Assembly (NCBI GenBank): GCA_017353855.1
Contig: JAFMSA010000192.1
Coordinates: 1 to 7,478, forward strand
Source: Alphaproteobacteria bacterium
GTDB taxonomy: Bacteria; Pseudomonadota; Alphaproteobacteria; ATCC43930; CGMCC-115725
DNA: 7,478 nt
Direction: 5' to 3'
Below are positions 1 to 6,476 of the stretch, piece after piece. Within the stretch, counting starts at the first letter, position 1. The number at the start of each line of letters is the position of its first letter. The translations under genes were made by a program, and so were the position numbers. A model generated the notes under the pieces. It was not told the origin of the DNA. It saw only the letters and a list, made by a program, of their open reading frames with translations, and searched no databases.

Positions 1-286
1 TCGTCCACACCCCAAGGGTTGTCTGCAGCCTGTCCTTTGAGAGGTCAGAACAGAGGAGGCGTTCGGACCTCGGCCTTGAACTTCCCGGTCAATCCTCGGC
101 GGGGCCGTGATGGTCGGCAAGATCCCAAGTCGTAAAGCGGAGCGTCGTGATAGGCGAACATTTCCTCAATGGCACGTGCCGGGTCCATCCGGCCGGGCGC
201 GCCGGAGACCTGCCACATGCCGTTCACACTGCGGCAGATGTCGAGATCGGCGGCAACACAAGGCGGCTTGATGCCGGAAGCGTCAC
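1..286 (-). pseudogene. Aldo/keto reductase, 5' remnant broken by frameshifts
   Basis: Reading leftward, a GTG at 284-286 follows a strong GGGAGG ribosome site (291-296) placed just after the stop of the CoA-transferase gene. The first frame gives MTLPASSRLVLPP and then fails at a TGA (224-226). A one-base shift near 248-253 opens the frame DLDICRSVNGMWQVSG, typical of the N-terminus of aldo/keto reductases (first beta strand, NG-WQ-SG). It runs on through AIEEMFAYHDA. Another shift near 137-143 gives FTTWDLADHHGPAED, the expected continuation with the catalytic Asp region. That frame stops at once, and a third shift near 87-91 restores LTGKFKAEVR. Beyond about position 60 a further frame reads DRLQTTLGVW, weakly like the next strand, and the window edge cuts the rest. 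Three or more shifts in about 250 bases, beside intact neighbours, argue for a pseudogene. Clustered assembly errors remain possible. It would have been the third gene of the leftward operon. Confidence 0.72.
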
Positions 287-298
287 AAGACCTCCCGG

Positions 299-1507
299 TT
301 ACAGAACACCCATTGCACGCAACTCCCGCATCTCCCGTTCGCTCACGCCAAGGCGGCCGAAGATCTCCGCATTGTGCTGGCCGAGCTTCGGGGCGAGGAA
401 ACGGACCCGCACGCTGTTGCCCATCTTAATGGGCGTGCGGATATGCGCGACCTCGCCCAACTCCGGGTCCGAGGCGCATTGTATCAGTTCGCGATGGCGC
501 ACCTGCGGGTCCGCGAACATGTGCTCGTAGTCGTGAACCGGGCCGCAGGGCACGCCGGCAGCCTCGAGCACCTCGATCCAATGCTCGCTTGTTGCGGTTG
601 TCAGCACGGCCTCCATCTCGGACTCGAGCGCCGCGCGGTTCTGCATCCGCTGCCGATTTGTCGCAAAGCGAGGGTCCTCACACCATTCGGGGTGCCCGAG
701 AGCCTCCGCGCAGCGCGCCCAGATCGATTCACCCGCGGCCCCGATCATCAGATAGCCGTCCTTCGTTTGCATCCGCTGATAGGGCGCATTCTGGCGATGA
801 CGTGAGCCCTGGCGGGCGGGTTCCTGGTGATCGGCGAGCCAGCTGGCGCTCGTCCATGAACTGAACCCGATCGCGGTCTCGAGCAGCGAACATTCGACGA
901 GGCGACCCGAGCCGGTTCGCTGGCGCTCCCAGAGTGCCGCAAGGATGCCCTGAACCGCCCACATTCCGGTGCCGAGATCGCAGATCGGCAATCCGACGGA
1001 GGTCGGCGGCCCGTCCGGCTCGCCAGTCACATGCATGATGCCGCCCATGCCCTGCGCGATCAGATCGAAGCCGCCCCGCCCAGCGTGCGGACCGTCATAG
1101 CCGAGACCGGAGAGCTGTGCATAGATCAGGCGAGGATTAACCCTACGCAAATCCTCGAAGCCTAACCCGGCGCGTGGCATAACCGTCGGGCGGTAGTTCT
1201 CGACCAGCACATCGACGTCTTCGACCAGCCTGAGGAACAATGCCCTCCCTTCCGGCTGCTTATAGTCGAGCGTGATGCCCTTCTTGTTGCGGTTGATGTA
1301 GCGGAAATAGGGGTTGCGTTCGCTGCCATCGCCCCAGCTGCGCGTCGAATCTCCCTTCCCGGGACGCTCGAGCTTGACGACCTCCGCCCCCATGTCGCCG
1401 AGGATCATCGTGCAGAACGGTCCGGCCATGTGCTCGGTGAGATCGAGCACCTTCAGACCGCTCAGCGGCGCGCCCGGGCCGGCAGGCTCTTGTGTTGGAT
1501 CGAGCAT
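299..1507 (-). CDS. CaiB/BaiF family (class III) CoA-transferase
   Basis: A 402-residue protein of normal length for the family III CoA-transferases, which move coenzyme A between carboxylic acids in the cytoplasm. Near the N-terminus it has the family pattern LKVLDLTEHMAGPFC (residues 18-32), followed by GDMGAEVVKLERPGKGD (37-53). NRNKKGITLD (72-81) and LVENYRP (101-107) also fit. The segment DGPPTSVGLPICDLGTGMW (165-183) carries Asp177, which aligns with the nucleophilic Asp169 of E. coli formyl-CoA transferase (YfdW). The ATG start lies 12 bases after the stop of the upstream crotonase gene, with a GGGGG-rich ribosome site overlapping that stop, so the two are co-transcribed. The family covers formyl-, carnitine-, succinyl- and itaconate-type donors and acceptors, and the sequence alone does not fix the substrate. 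The likely role is to activate the organic acid handled by this cluster. Confidence 0.93.
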   Translation of the reverse strand: MLDPTQEPAGPGAPLSGLKVLDLTEHMAGPFCTMILGDMGAEVVKLERPGKGDSTRSWGDGSERNPYFRYINRNKKGITLDYKQPEGRALFLRLVEDVDVLVENYRPTVMPRAGLGFEDLRRVNPRLIYAQLSGLGYDGPHAGRGGFDLIAQGMGGIMHVTGEPDGPPTSVGLPICDLGTGMWAVQGILAALWERQRTGSGRLVECSLLETAIGFSSWTSASWLADHQEPARQGSRHRQNAPYQRMQTKDGYLMIGAAGESIWARCAEALGHPEWCEDPRFATNRQRMQNRAALESEMEAVLTTATSEHWIEVLEAAGVPCGPVHDYEHMFADPQVRHRELIQCASDPELGEVAHIRTPIKMGNSVRVRFLAPKLGQHNAEIFGRLGVSEREMRELRAMGVL

Positions 1508-1519
1508 ATCGGCAGCCCC

Positions 1520-2323
1520 CTAGTTCTTCAGCGTGTCGAGGGTGGGCAGGCGATAACGGTCCTCGGGATCGTCCCATCCCTTGAATCGGGGCGGCCGCTT
1601 CTCCGCAAACGCCGCTCGCGACTCAATCAGATCGCTTTTGGCGCCGTGCTCCTTCAGGGATGCGGCGAGTTGCTGCTGCTCGGGCGCCGGCATCGGGCGC
1701 ATCTGGCGCATCATGTGGACGGTATTGACGCGCGAGGCGGGCGGCAAGCTCAACAGGTGCTCGGCCATCTCGAGCGCCGCGGGGATCAGCCGGTCGCCGT
1801 CCACCAGACGGTTCAGGAAGCCGATCTCATAGAAACGCTCGGCGGTGAAGCGAAAGCCGAGCGCCATCTCCATGGCGATCGGAAAAGGCAGGTTCGCGAC
1901 ATGCCCGTGATTGTAGCCGCCGAGCAGCCACCGCTTTGCTTCAGAGACTTCGAACACCGCCCCGCGTGCGGCAACGCGCAGATCGGTGCGTTCAACGAGC
2001 ATAAAGCCGCCACCCATCGCATAGCCGTTGACCGCAGCGATGACCGGCTTCTCGAGCGCTCCGGACATGAACGGGTCTTCAATCGCCGGCCGCCGCCCGC
2101 CGGGCGTGCCGTGCTGCAGCGACTCCTTCATGTCTTCGCCAGCGCAGAACGCCCGCCCCGCCCCGGTAAAGATCGCGACCTCCACGTCATTGTCGCGCCG
2201 GAATTGGCTCCAGGTCTCGGCGAGCCGGGTCCGCATTTCATGATTGAGCGCATTCAGGCGCTCGGGACGGTTCATCCGCACGACGAGGATCTGTCCATAA
2301 CGTTCGGTCTCGACGACGGCCAT
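1520..2323 (-). CDS. Enoyl-CoA hydratase/isomerase (crotonase) family protein
   Basis: A 267-residue crotonase-fold protein that acts on a CoA thioester. The ATG at 2323 is chosen because GGAGAGG (2329-2335) sits 5 bases upstream and the family N-terminus (VETERYGQILVVRMNRPERLN) begins here. The frame stays open further upstream but reads like nothing known. The first oxyanion-hole segment is FCAGEDMKE (residues 59-67) and the second is NGYAMGGG (99-106). The second catalytic Glu of rat hydratase (Glu164) is matched by Glu128 in FEVSEAK. The first (Glu144), expected two residues after the GGG, is Met108. The stretch after Glu128 (RWLLGGYNHGHVANLP) departs from the usual PGAGGTQRL. It may therefore be an isomerase, a lyase or another crotonase rather than a plain hydratase. 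It is the first gene of the leftward operon with the CoA-transferase. Confidence 0.9.
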   Translation of the reverse strand: MAVVETERYGQILVVRMNRPERLNALNHEMRTRLAETWSQFRRDNDVEVAIFTGAGRAFCAGEDMKESLQHGTPGGRRPAIEDPFMSGALEKPVIAAVNGYAMGGGFMLVERTDLRVAARGAVFEVSEAKRWLLGGYNHGHVANLPFPIAMEMALGFRFTAERFYEIGFLNRLVDGDRLIPAALEMAEHLLSLPPASRVNTVHMMRQMRPMPAPEQQQLAASLKEHGAKSDLIESRAAFAEKRPPRFKGWDDPEDRYRLPTLDTLKN

Positions 2324-2404
2324 CTCTGCCTCTCCAACGCTTGGTTCCGTGGGCTGCCGGAAGCTACCATCCCCGGCCGGCCGATCGCGAGGAGTCCGCA
2401 AGCA
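2324..2404. promoter_or_regulatory. Divergent intergenic region between the two operons
   Basis: These 81 bases separate the start of the crotonase gene (leftward) from that of the MmgE/PrpD gene (rightward), so both promoters must lie here or reach into the coding regions. The leftward ribosome site GGAGAGG is at 2329-2335 and the rightward GAGGAG is at 2389-2394. Between them is a short dyad, TTCCG (2345-2349), 8 bases, CGGAA (2358-2362), which could be a regulator site. I see no convincing -35/-10 pair. The shared region suggests joint control of both operons, which is inference from layout only. Confidence 0.4.
2389..2394 (+). promoter_or_regulatory. Ribosome binding site deciding the MmgE/PrpD start
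   Basis: GAGGAG lies 10 bases before the ATG at 2405. The open frame continues about 975 bases further upstream, through the antisense of the crotonase gene and into the CoA-transferase gene. This site and the start of family similarity at MGERIEALAQFV place the true start at 2405. Confidence 0.55.
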
Positions 2405-3760
2405 ATGGGTGAACGAATCGAGGCGTTGGCGCAGTTTGTCGCAACAACGCAGTGGAAGCACGTGCCGCAGGACGTGCAGCACCACGCCAAGCTGGTGCTG
2501 CTCGATACGTTAGGCGTGATCCTCGCCGGTGCGGAACGGCCCGAGGTGCGGCAGTTGCGGGCGCGTCTGGCGCGTACTGCCGGGAGCGGCGCCACCGTAT
2601 ACGCTCGCGGCTGGCCCATCCACGACCCGCGCACGGCTGCATTGCTCAATGGCGTTGCAGGACGATCGATCGAGCTGTGCGAAGGTTTGCGCTTAGTCTC
2701 TGGGCAAGCGGCGATGCAGGTGCTGCCCGGAGTCTTGGCGGTCGGGGAATATCTCGCAAGTTCCGGGCGGGCGATGCTGGAGGCTTTCATCCTCGGTTAC
2801 GATGTGGCCGCGAGGCTCGCCGGCGGGTTCACGCCGCGGCCACTGGCGCACCAGAACGGTCAGGTTTCGCTGCTGGCCGCCGCCGCCGCCGGCGCGCGGC
2901 TGCACGGACTCGATGGGCCCGGCGTCAGCCGCGCCATGCGCATCGCGACCACCCTGCTGTTGACGCCGAGCTACACCAACGCGGTGGCCGGTGCCACAAC
3001 GCTCAACCTCGCCGGCGGTATGAGCGGCTTTGCCGCAGCTCTGGCGCCCGAACTCGCCCTTGCGGGTTTCGAAGCGCAGGACGACGCGATCGAAGAAGCC
3101 CTGGGTAGCCTTGTAGGCAGCGGTTTCACGTCCGATGGCCTGCTGGACGAACTCGGCGCGTGCTGGCACATCACACGCAACTACTTCCGTCTCTACGCCT
3201 GCTGTAATCCAATTCATCCGGCGCTCGACTGCCTTCAGGACGCGCTTGCGGCCCTGCATCCGAAACCGGACGAGATCGCGCGGATCGACGTCGCAACCTA
3301 TCGCTTCGCGTCGGTCATGCGCCGCTGCGACCCGCCGAACTACTTCGCCTCGAAATACTCCCTGCCGCATGCGGCGGCGACGCTGGCGGTGAGAGGAAGC
3401 GCCGGTTACGCGGCGCTCGACGACAGCGCGCTCCATGATCCCCTGATCACCGAGCTGCGCGGCCGCGTGCATGTGACGGAAGACCCGGCGATGAGCGCGG
3501 TGGCTCCACGCTCGCGGCCGGCCCGTGTCACTCTCAGCCTGAAAGACGGCCGCCGAAGCACGCACACGCGCAACAGCCATCGAGGCGATTTTCAGGACCC
3601 CTTTGCCGAAGCCGAAATTCGCGCGAAATTTCAGGAGCTGGCGAGCAGCGCGCTCGGTCCGCGGGAGGCGGCGCAGATCGAACAGGCAGTGGATCGCTGC
3701 GAGCATTGGGAAAGCGTGCGTGAGCTGAGCGAACTCATGCGCCGCTTCAGTCGCCATTGA
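2405..3760 (+). CDS. MmgE/PrpD family protein
   Basis: A 451-residue protein of usual length for the MmgE/PrpD family, which includes 2-methylcitrate dehydratase, cis-aconitate decarboxylase and iminodisuccinate epimerase. Family marks are LLDTLGVILAG (residues 32-42), AALLNGVAG (78-86), FILGYDVAARL (128-138), the FRLYACCNPIHPALD segment (261-275) and KYSLPHAAA (317-325). In related proteins the stretch after NG-A reads roughly ELDEG...GHPG. Here residues 90-104 read ELCEGLRLVSGQAAM, so the Asp is Cys92 and the His-Pro is Gln-Ala. These residues usually sit at the active site, so the reaction may be altered or lost. The frame itself is intact and not decayed. The stop overlaps the start of the transporter gene, implying translational coupling. 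The substrate is unknown; a hydroxy di- or tricarboxylic acid is most likely from the family. Confidence 0.9.
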   Translation: MGERIEALAQFVATTQWKHVPQDVQHHAKLVLLDTLGVILAGAERPEVRQLRARLARTAGSGATVYARGWPIHDPRTAALLNGVAGRSIELCEGLRLVSGQAAMQVLPGVLAVGEYLASSGRAMLEAFILGYDVAARLAGGFTPRPLAHQNGQVSLLAAAAAGARLHGLDGPGVSRAMRIATTLLLTPSYTNAVAGATTLNLAGGMSGFAAALAPELALAGFEAQDDAIEEALGSLVGSGFTSDGLLDELGACWHITRNYFRLYACCNPIHPALDCLQDALAALHPKPDEIARIDVATYRFASVMRRCDPPNYFASKYSLPHAAATLAVRGSAGYAALDDSALHDPLITELRGRVHVTEDPAMSAVAPRSRPARVTLSLKDGRRSTHTRNSHRGDFQDPFAEAEIRAKFQELASSALGPREAAQIEQAVDRCEHWESVRELSELMRRFSRH

Positions 3761-4596
3761 TTATCGCGGACATCTCCCTCAACGAGCTCGTGTGGCTTAT
3801 GGCAGCCGTCATGGCGGCCGGGATCTTCACGGGTCTGCTCGCCGGGCTTTTCGGGATCGGCGGGGGCGCGGTGACTGTGCCGGTGCTGTTCGAGGTCTTT
3901 CGCATTCTGGGTGTGCCCGAAGAGGTGCGCATGCAGCTCTGCGTCGGCACGTCGCTGGCGATTATCGTGCCCACGACGGTGCGGTCATATCGCGCCCATC
4001 GCGCCAGGGGGCTGGTCGTCTCGGCGGTCCTGCGGTCCTGGGCTCCGCCGGCAGTGATCGGTGTTGCGATAGGCTCGATTGCTGCCGCAGTAGCGCCCGC
4101 GGCGGTGCTCGAATGGGCGTTTGTCGCCGTTGCGGGCGTGATCGCAGGCAAGCTTCTGCTGGGACGCGAGAGCTGGACCTTGGGCAGGCACTTGCCGGGG
4201 CGCACGGCAATGGCCGGGTACGGTTTCAGCATCGGGCTTGCCTCCTCGCTGATGGGCATCAGCGGCGGATCACTGGCGACGATAGTGATGACGCTCTATC
4301 GCGTGCCGATCCACAATGCCGTGGCGACCTCAGCCGGTCTCGGCGTTCCGATCACGATCGCCGGCGCGTTGGGATACGTCCTTGCCGGGCTGCACCATCA
4401 GGCCTCCTTGCCGCCGCTGTCGATCGGTTTCGTCTCGGCAATCGGGGTCATCATGATCGCGCCGATCTCGAGCTACGTGGCGCCGCTCGGCGCGCGGCTC
4501 GCGCACAGGCTGGCAAAACGCCAGCTGGAAATCGGCTTCGGGATTTTTCTGGTAGTCGCCTCGCTGCGCTTCCTTGTGAGCCTGATCGCCGGCTGA
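3757..4596 (+). CDS. TauE/SafE family membrane transporter (sulfite/organic anion exporter type)
   Basis: A 279-residue inner-membrane protein with two homologous halves, each opening with a glycine-rich re-entrant motif: GLLAGLFGIGGGAVTVP (residues 26-42) and GLASSLMGISGGSLATI (160-176). Each is followed by an A/V-x-TS motif (CVGTSLA 62-68, AVATSAG 188-194). About 7-8 hydrophobic segments are visible, including 95-116, 119-135, 198-212, 221-245 and 259-277. The family exports or imports small anions such as sulfite, sulfoacetate or other organic acids. The proposed TTG start overlaps the MmgE/PrpD stop as TTGA. In-frame alternatives are GTG at 3790 and ATG at 3799, and the ATG would still retain the first helix. 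None has a strong ribosome site, so coupled initiation at TTG fits best. It probably moves a substrate or by-product of the cluster's pathway, which is inference from the operon. Confidence 0.88.
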   Translation: MIIADISLNELVWLMAAVMAAGIFTGLLAGLFGIGGGAVTVPVLFEVFRILGVPEEVRMQLCVGTSLAIIVPTTVRSYRAHRARGLVVSAVLRSWAPPAVIGVAIGSIAAAVAPAAVLEWAFVAVAGVIAGKLLLGRESWTLGRHLPGRTAMAGYGFSIGLASSLMGISGGSLATIVMTLYRVPIHNAVATSAGLGVPITIAGALGYVLAGLHHQASLPPLSIGFVSAIGVIMIAPISSYVAPLGARLAHRLAKRQLEIGFGIFLVVASLRFLVSLIAG

Positions 4597-4606
4597 GACA
4601 AGCAGC

Positions 4607-5467
4607 TCACCCGCCGAGGAACTCTCTGGTCCATCCCTTGTAATCGGAGTCCCGCGTCGCCTTGGCCATGAATTCGGCCGACGGCACGCCCTTGAGATCC
4701 TTCGGCTCCAGACCCTCGCGCAGCGCTTTCAGCGTGTCGTGGACCGCCTGCGCCGCGGCCATGATCGGCTGATGGCCCTGAAGTGCGACACGCACCCGTC
4801 GGGAGGCGAGATAATCGCGGTCGGTGAGCTCGCGCGATCCGCCCCCGATGATGATCGGGATGTCAATCGCGGCCGCGGCGGCTTCGAGTTGCGCCCGATC
4901 CCTGATGCCGACAAAGAAGAACGCATCCACCCCCGCCGCGGCATAGGCTTTGGCGCGCGCGATCGCGTCTTCGGTGCTGGTCGTTCCCATCGCGATCGTG
5001 CGTCCGACGATCACGAGATCCGGATCCTGCCGTGCGGCGAGTGCAGCGCGCACCTTGCCGACACCTTCCTCGATCGAGGTCAAATCCCCGCCGCCGGCGC
5101 CGTAGGGTCGCGGCAACAGCGTATCCTCGATGGTCAGCGCCGAGACCCCCGCACTCTCCAGCTCCTGCACCGTGCGCATAACGTTGAGGGCATTGCCGTA
5201 GCCGTGGTCGGCGTCGACCAGCAGCGGGATGTCGAAGGCACGGTTGACCCGGTATGCCTGCTCGGCGAATTCGCTCAAGGTTAGGAGAATCAGATCGGGC
5301 GCGCCGAGTACGGTCAGCGAAGCGGTCGAACCCGCGAACATGCCGAGTTCGAAACCGAGGTCCTGAGCAATCCGCGCCGATAGCGGGTCGAACACCGAGG
5401 CAGGGTGATAGCAACGCTCCCCCCTGAGGATCGCCCGGAAACGCCGGCGCCGCTCGGTCCAATTCAT
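4607..5467 (-). CDS. Isocitrate lyase/PEP mutase superfamily protein, oxaloacetate decarboxylase-like
   Basis: A 286-residue alpha/beta-barrel enzyme. ERCYHPASVFDPLSARIA (residues 17-34), VDADHGYGNALNVMRTV (84-100) and ALTIEDTLLP (110-119) closely match what I recall of Pseudomonas aeruginosa PA4872, an oxaloacetate decarboxylase of this superfamily. The metal-binding acids are visible as Asp85, Asp87 and Glu114. The catalytic KKCGH of isocitrate lyases is absent. The GH pair (Gly231-His232) seems to match the PA4872 active-site His. The Tyr of PA4872's VTYGN segment appears replaced, since this protein reads IIIGGGSREL (206-215). It could thus be a decarboxylase or a lyase on another 2-oxo or 2-hydroxy diacid. 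AAGGAG (5474-5479) sits 6 bases before the ATG. It stands alone on this strand, converging on the transporter gene with only 10 bases between stops. Confidence 0.85.
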   Translation of the reverse strand: MNWTERRRRFRAILRGERCYHPASVFDPLSARIAQDLGFELGMFAGSTASLTVLGAPDLILLTLSEFAEQAYRVNRAFDIPLLVDADHGYGNALNVMRTVQELESAGVSALTIEDTLLPRPYGAGGGDLTSIEEGVGKVRAALAARQDPDLVIVGRTIAMGTTSTEDAIARAKAYAAAGVDAFFFVGIRDRAQLEAAAAAIDIPIIIGGGSRELTDRDYLASRRVRVALQGHQPIMAAAQAVHDTLKALREGLEPKDLKGVPSAEFMAKATRDSDYKGWTREFLGG

Positions 5468-5838
5468 ACTTTTCTCCTTCGATCGCTTACCGGATGAGCC
5501 TCGCCACTATCGCCGGACTTGGCAAGCCGTGCAGCGGCAATCCCTCTTTGAAACGGGAATCTGCCCAGATTTTCCCGGCAGAAGCCCGTCATTCGATCGC
5601 GAGGAGAGGCGGCGCTGAGATCCCTGTGCGGAATTTCCCGTAACGGCCGAGGCGCGCTTTGTCGAGGAAGACCGGCTCCACGCACCAGTGCACTGCGCAC
5701 TGGGCGGCTGCGGAACCGCTGCTGCAACGGGCGGCGTCGGGCTTTGCGCGGCGGGTGCCCTTGCTGGACAAGCTGCGCATATCAGCGCCGGGCCGGGCAC
5801 GCGAAGGATTATTGTCTTACGTTCGACAAGACCGCGTG
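5468..5838. other. Gene-less stretch upstream of the decarboxylase-like gene
   Basis: About 370 bases without a recognisable gene. The right part of the minus strand should hold the promoter of the decarboxylase-like gene, but I see no clear consensus. A perfect 7-base inverted repeat with a 5-base loop, CCAGTGC (5685-5691) and GCACTGG (5697-5703), lies in the middle. Several frames are open here, as expected at high GC, but none resembles a family I know. The stretch may be worn-out sequence belonging to the transporter remnant on its right. Confidence 0.5.
5474..5479 (-). promoter_or_regulatory. Strong ribosome binding site of the decarboxylase-like gene
   Basis: AAGGAG on the minus strand, 6 bases before the ATG at 5467, is the most canonical Shine-Dalgarno site in the window. 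It confirms the start. Confidence 0.75.
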
Positions 5839-6139
5839 CTGCGGCTGAGTCGGATCGCGATGCCCGTGGTCTTCCTGGCAGCTGATTACATCCAGGTCAC
5901 CGTGTCAGCGGTTTCACTGGCACCTTACAACTCAGAGCGCGCGAGAGTTGTACGCGGACGGACGATGTCGCTGTACAGCATCGGGGTTCTCGGCAGCGCG
6001 CTCATCGGCGCCCCATTGGTTCGGCGTCTCGAAGACGCTTGTGATTATCGTCGCTGGTTGCGCGGGCATAGCGGCGACAACCGCCGGGACTTTATTGACG
6101 ACCCGGTTCCGCGTCCCGGACGGCTCGACGCCTGCGTGA
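5839..6139 (+). pseudogene. Major facilitator superfamily transporter, frameshifted C-terminal-half remnant
   Basis: One forward frame reads YIQVTVSAVSLAP and then RGRTMSLYSIGVLGSALIGAP (residues starting near 5887 and 5953). This is the pattern of EntS/MFS_3-type exporters, where a conserved RGR-x-SLY follows the tenth helix or so. The expected continuation, a short loop with WFGV and another helix, occurs in the next frame: HWFGVSKTLVIIVAG, then TAGTLLTTRFRVPD, ending at TGA 6137-6139. The shift falls near 6010-6020 and a few residues of the loop seem lost. Nothing upstream of about 5839 gives the remaining nine or so helices, so only the end of the gene survives. It runs towards the DUF6295 gene, 40 bases from its stop. 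I am fairly sure of the family from these two joined pieces but not of the remnant's left edge. Confidence 0.62.
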
Positions 6140-6149
6140 GCGCCTGGCT

Positions 6150-6178
6150 GCGGTTTCTCGATCGCATGCAGAAACCGC
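6150..6178. terminator. Perfect inverted repeat between convergent genes, candidate terminator
   Basis: GCGGTTTCT (6150-6158), an 11-base loop and AGAAACCGC (6170-6178) form a perfect 9-base stem. It lies right after the stop of the DUF6295 gene and just past the end of the transporter remnant, where a bidirectional terminator would be expected. There is no T-run on either side, so intrinsic termination would be weak. It could instead be a chance or mRNA-end-protecting hairpin. Confidence 0.4.
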
Positions 6179-6179
6179 G

Positions 6180-6458
6180 TCAGGTGCTGCGCAAACGCGC
6201 GCTTTCCTCGATCTCGGCCGCCGCTATCGCCCGGGCGAGCGCGCCGCTCAATTCTCTGGCCGCCTCCAGCGTCAGCTCCACGGCGACGCGCGCGCCGGGC
6301 CCCAGCGCGCGGTTCACGAAATCGATCGTGATCGCTTCTTCCAACACAGCGTGGTGCGGGTGGTCGTACGACACGACCGAGTGAGTAAGCTTGAACCACC
6401 CGTCACCGCCCTTGCCGGCGCCGTCAGCGCCGACGATCTCGACGATCGATGTGCACAT
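6180..6458 (-). CDS. DUF6295 family small protein
   Basis: A 92-residue soluble protein that I recognise as the DUF6295 type. It starts MCTSIVEIVGADGAGKG, then DGWF (residues 19-22), VVSYDHPHHA (28-37) and LDFVN-like TIDFVNRALGPGARVAVEL (44-62), ending in an Ala/Glu-rich helix that matches sequences I recall for this family. There is no signal peptide or membrane segment. The function is unknown. The Cys at position 2 and the YDHPHH cluster could bind a metal, but that is only a suggestion. It begins 18 bases after the hydrolase stop on the same strand, so the two should be co-transcribed. The ribosome site is weak, suggesting translation depends on the upstream gene. A hairpin follows its stop. 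Confidence 0.75.
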   Translation of the reverse strand: MCTSIVEIVGADGAGKGGDGWFKLTHSVVSYDHPHHAVLEEAITIDFVNRALGPGARVAVELTLEAARELSGALARAIAAAEIEESARLRST

Positions 6459-6476
6459 GCCGTCGATTGGCCGGTC

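Noticed and set aside
2373..2382. CCGGCCGGCC palindromic run before MmgE/PrpD
   Set aside because: Short self-complementary GC runs are expected at this base composition.
1430..2404. Long plus-strand open frame (about 325 codons) extending the MmgE/PrpD frame upstream across the crotonase gene
   Set aside because: It is antisense to a well-supported crotonase gene and part of the CoA-transferase gene, resembles no family, and family similarity starts at 2405 with a ribosome site before it.
2324..2485. 54-residue N-terminal extension of the crotonase frame
   Set aside because: It overlaps the MmgE/PrpD start region, reads as low-sense Arg/Cys sequence, and a good ribosome site supports the ATG at 2323.
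2693..3757. 354-codon minus-strand open frame opposite MmgE/PrpD
   Set aside because: A shadow of the real gene, common at high GC; Arg-rich with no recognisable domain.
4576..4610. Imperfect inverted repeat GTGAGCCTG / CAGCTCAC across the convergent stops
   Set aside because: The stem has a bulge, the loop is long, there is no T-run, and it lies partly in coding sequence; too weak to call a terminator.
5659..6384. A single 241-residue plus-strand protein
   Set aside because: Only a short middle part is MFS-like. The frame then leaves the MFS reading and runs antisense through the DUF6295 gene, so it is not one real gene.
5932..6399. 155-codon minus-strand open frame
   Set aside because: Overlaps the DUF6295 gene in another frame and the MFS remnant on the opposite strand; no family resemblance.
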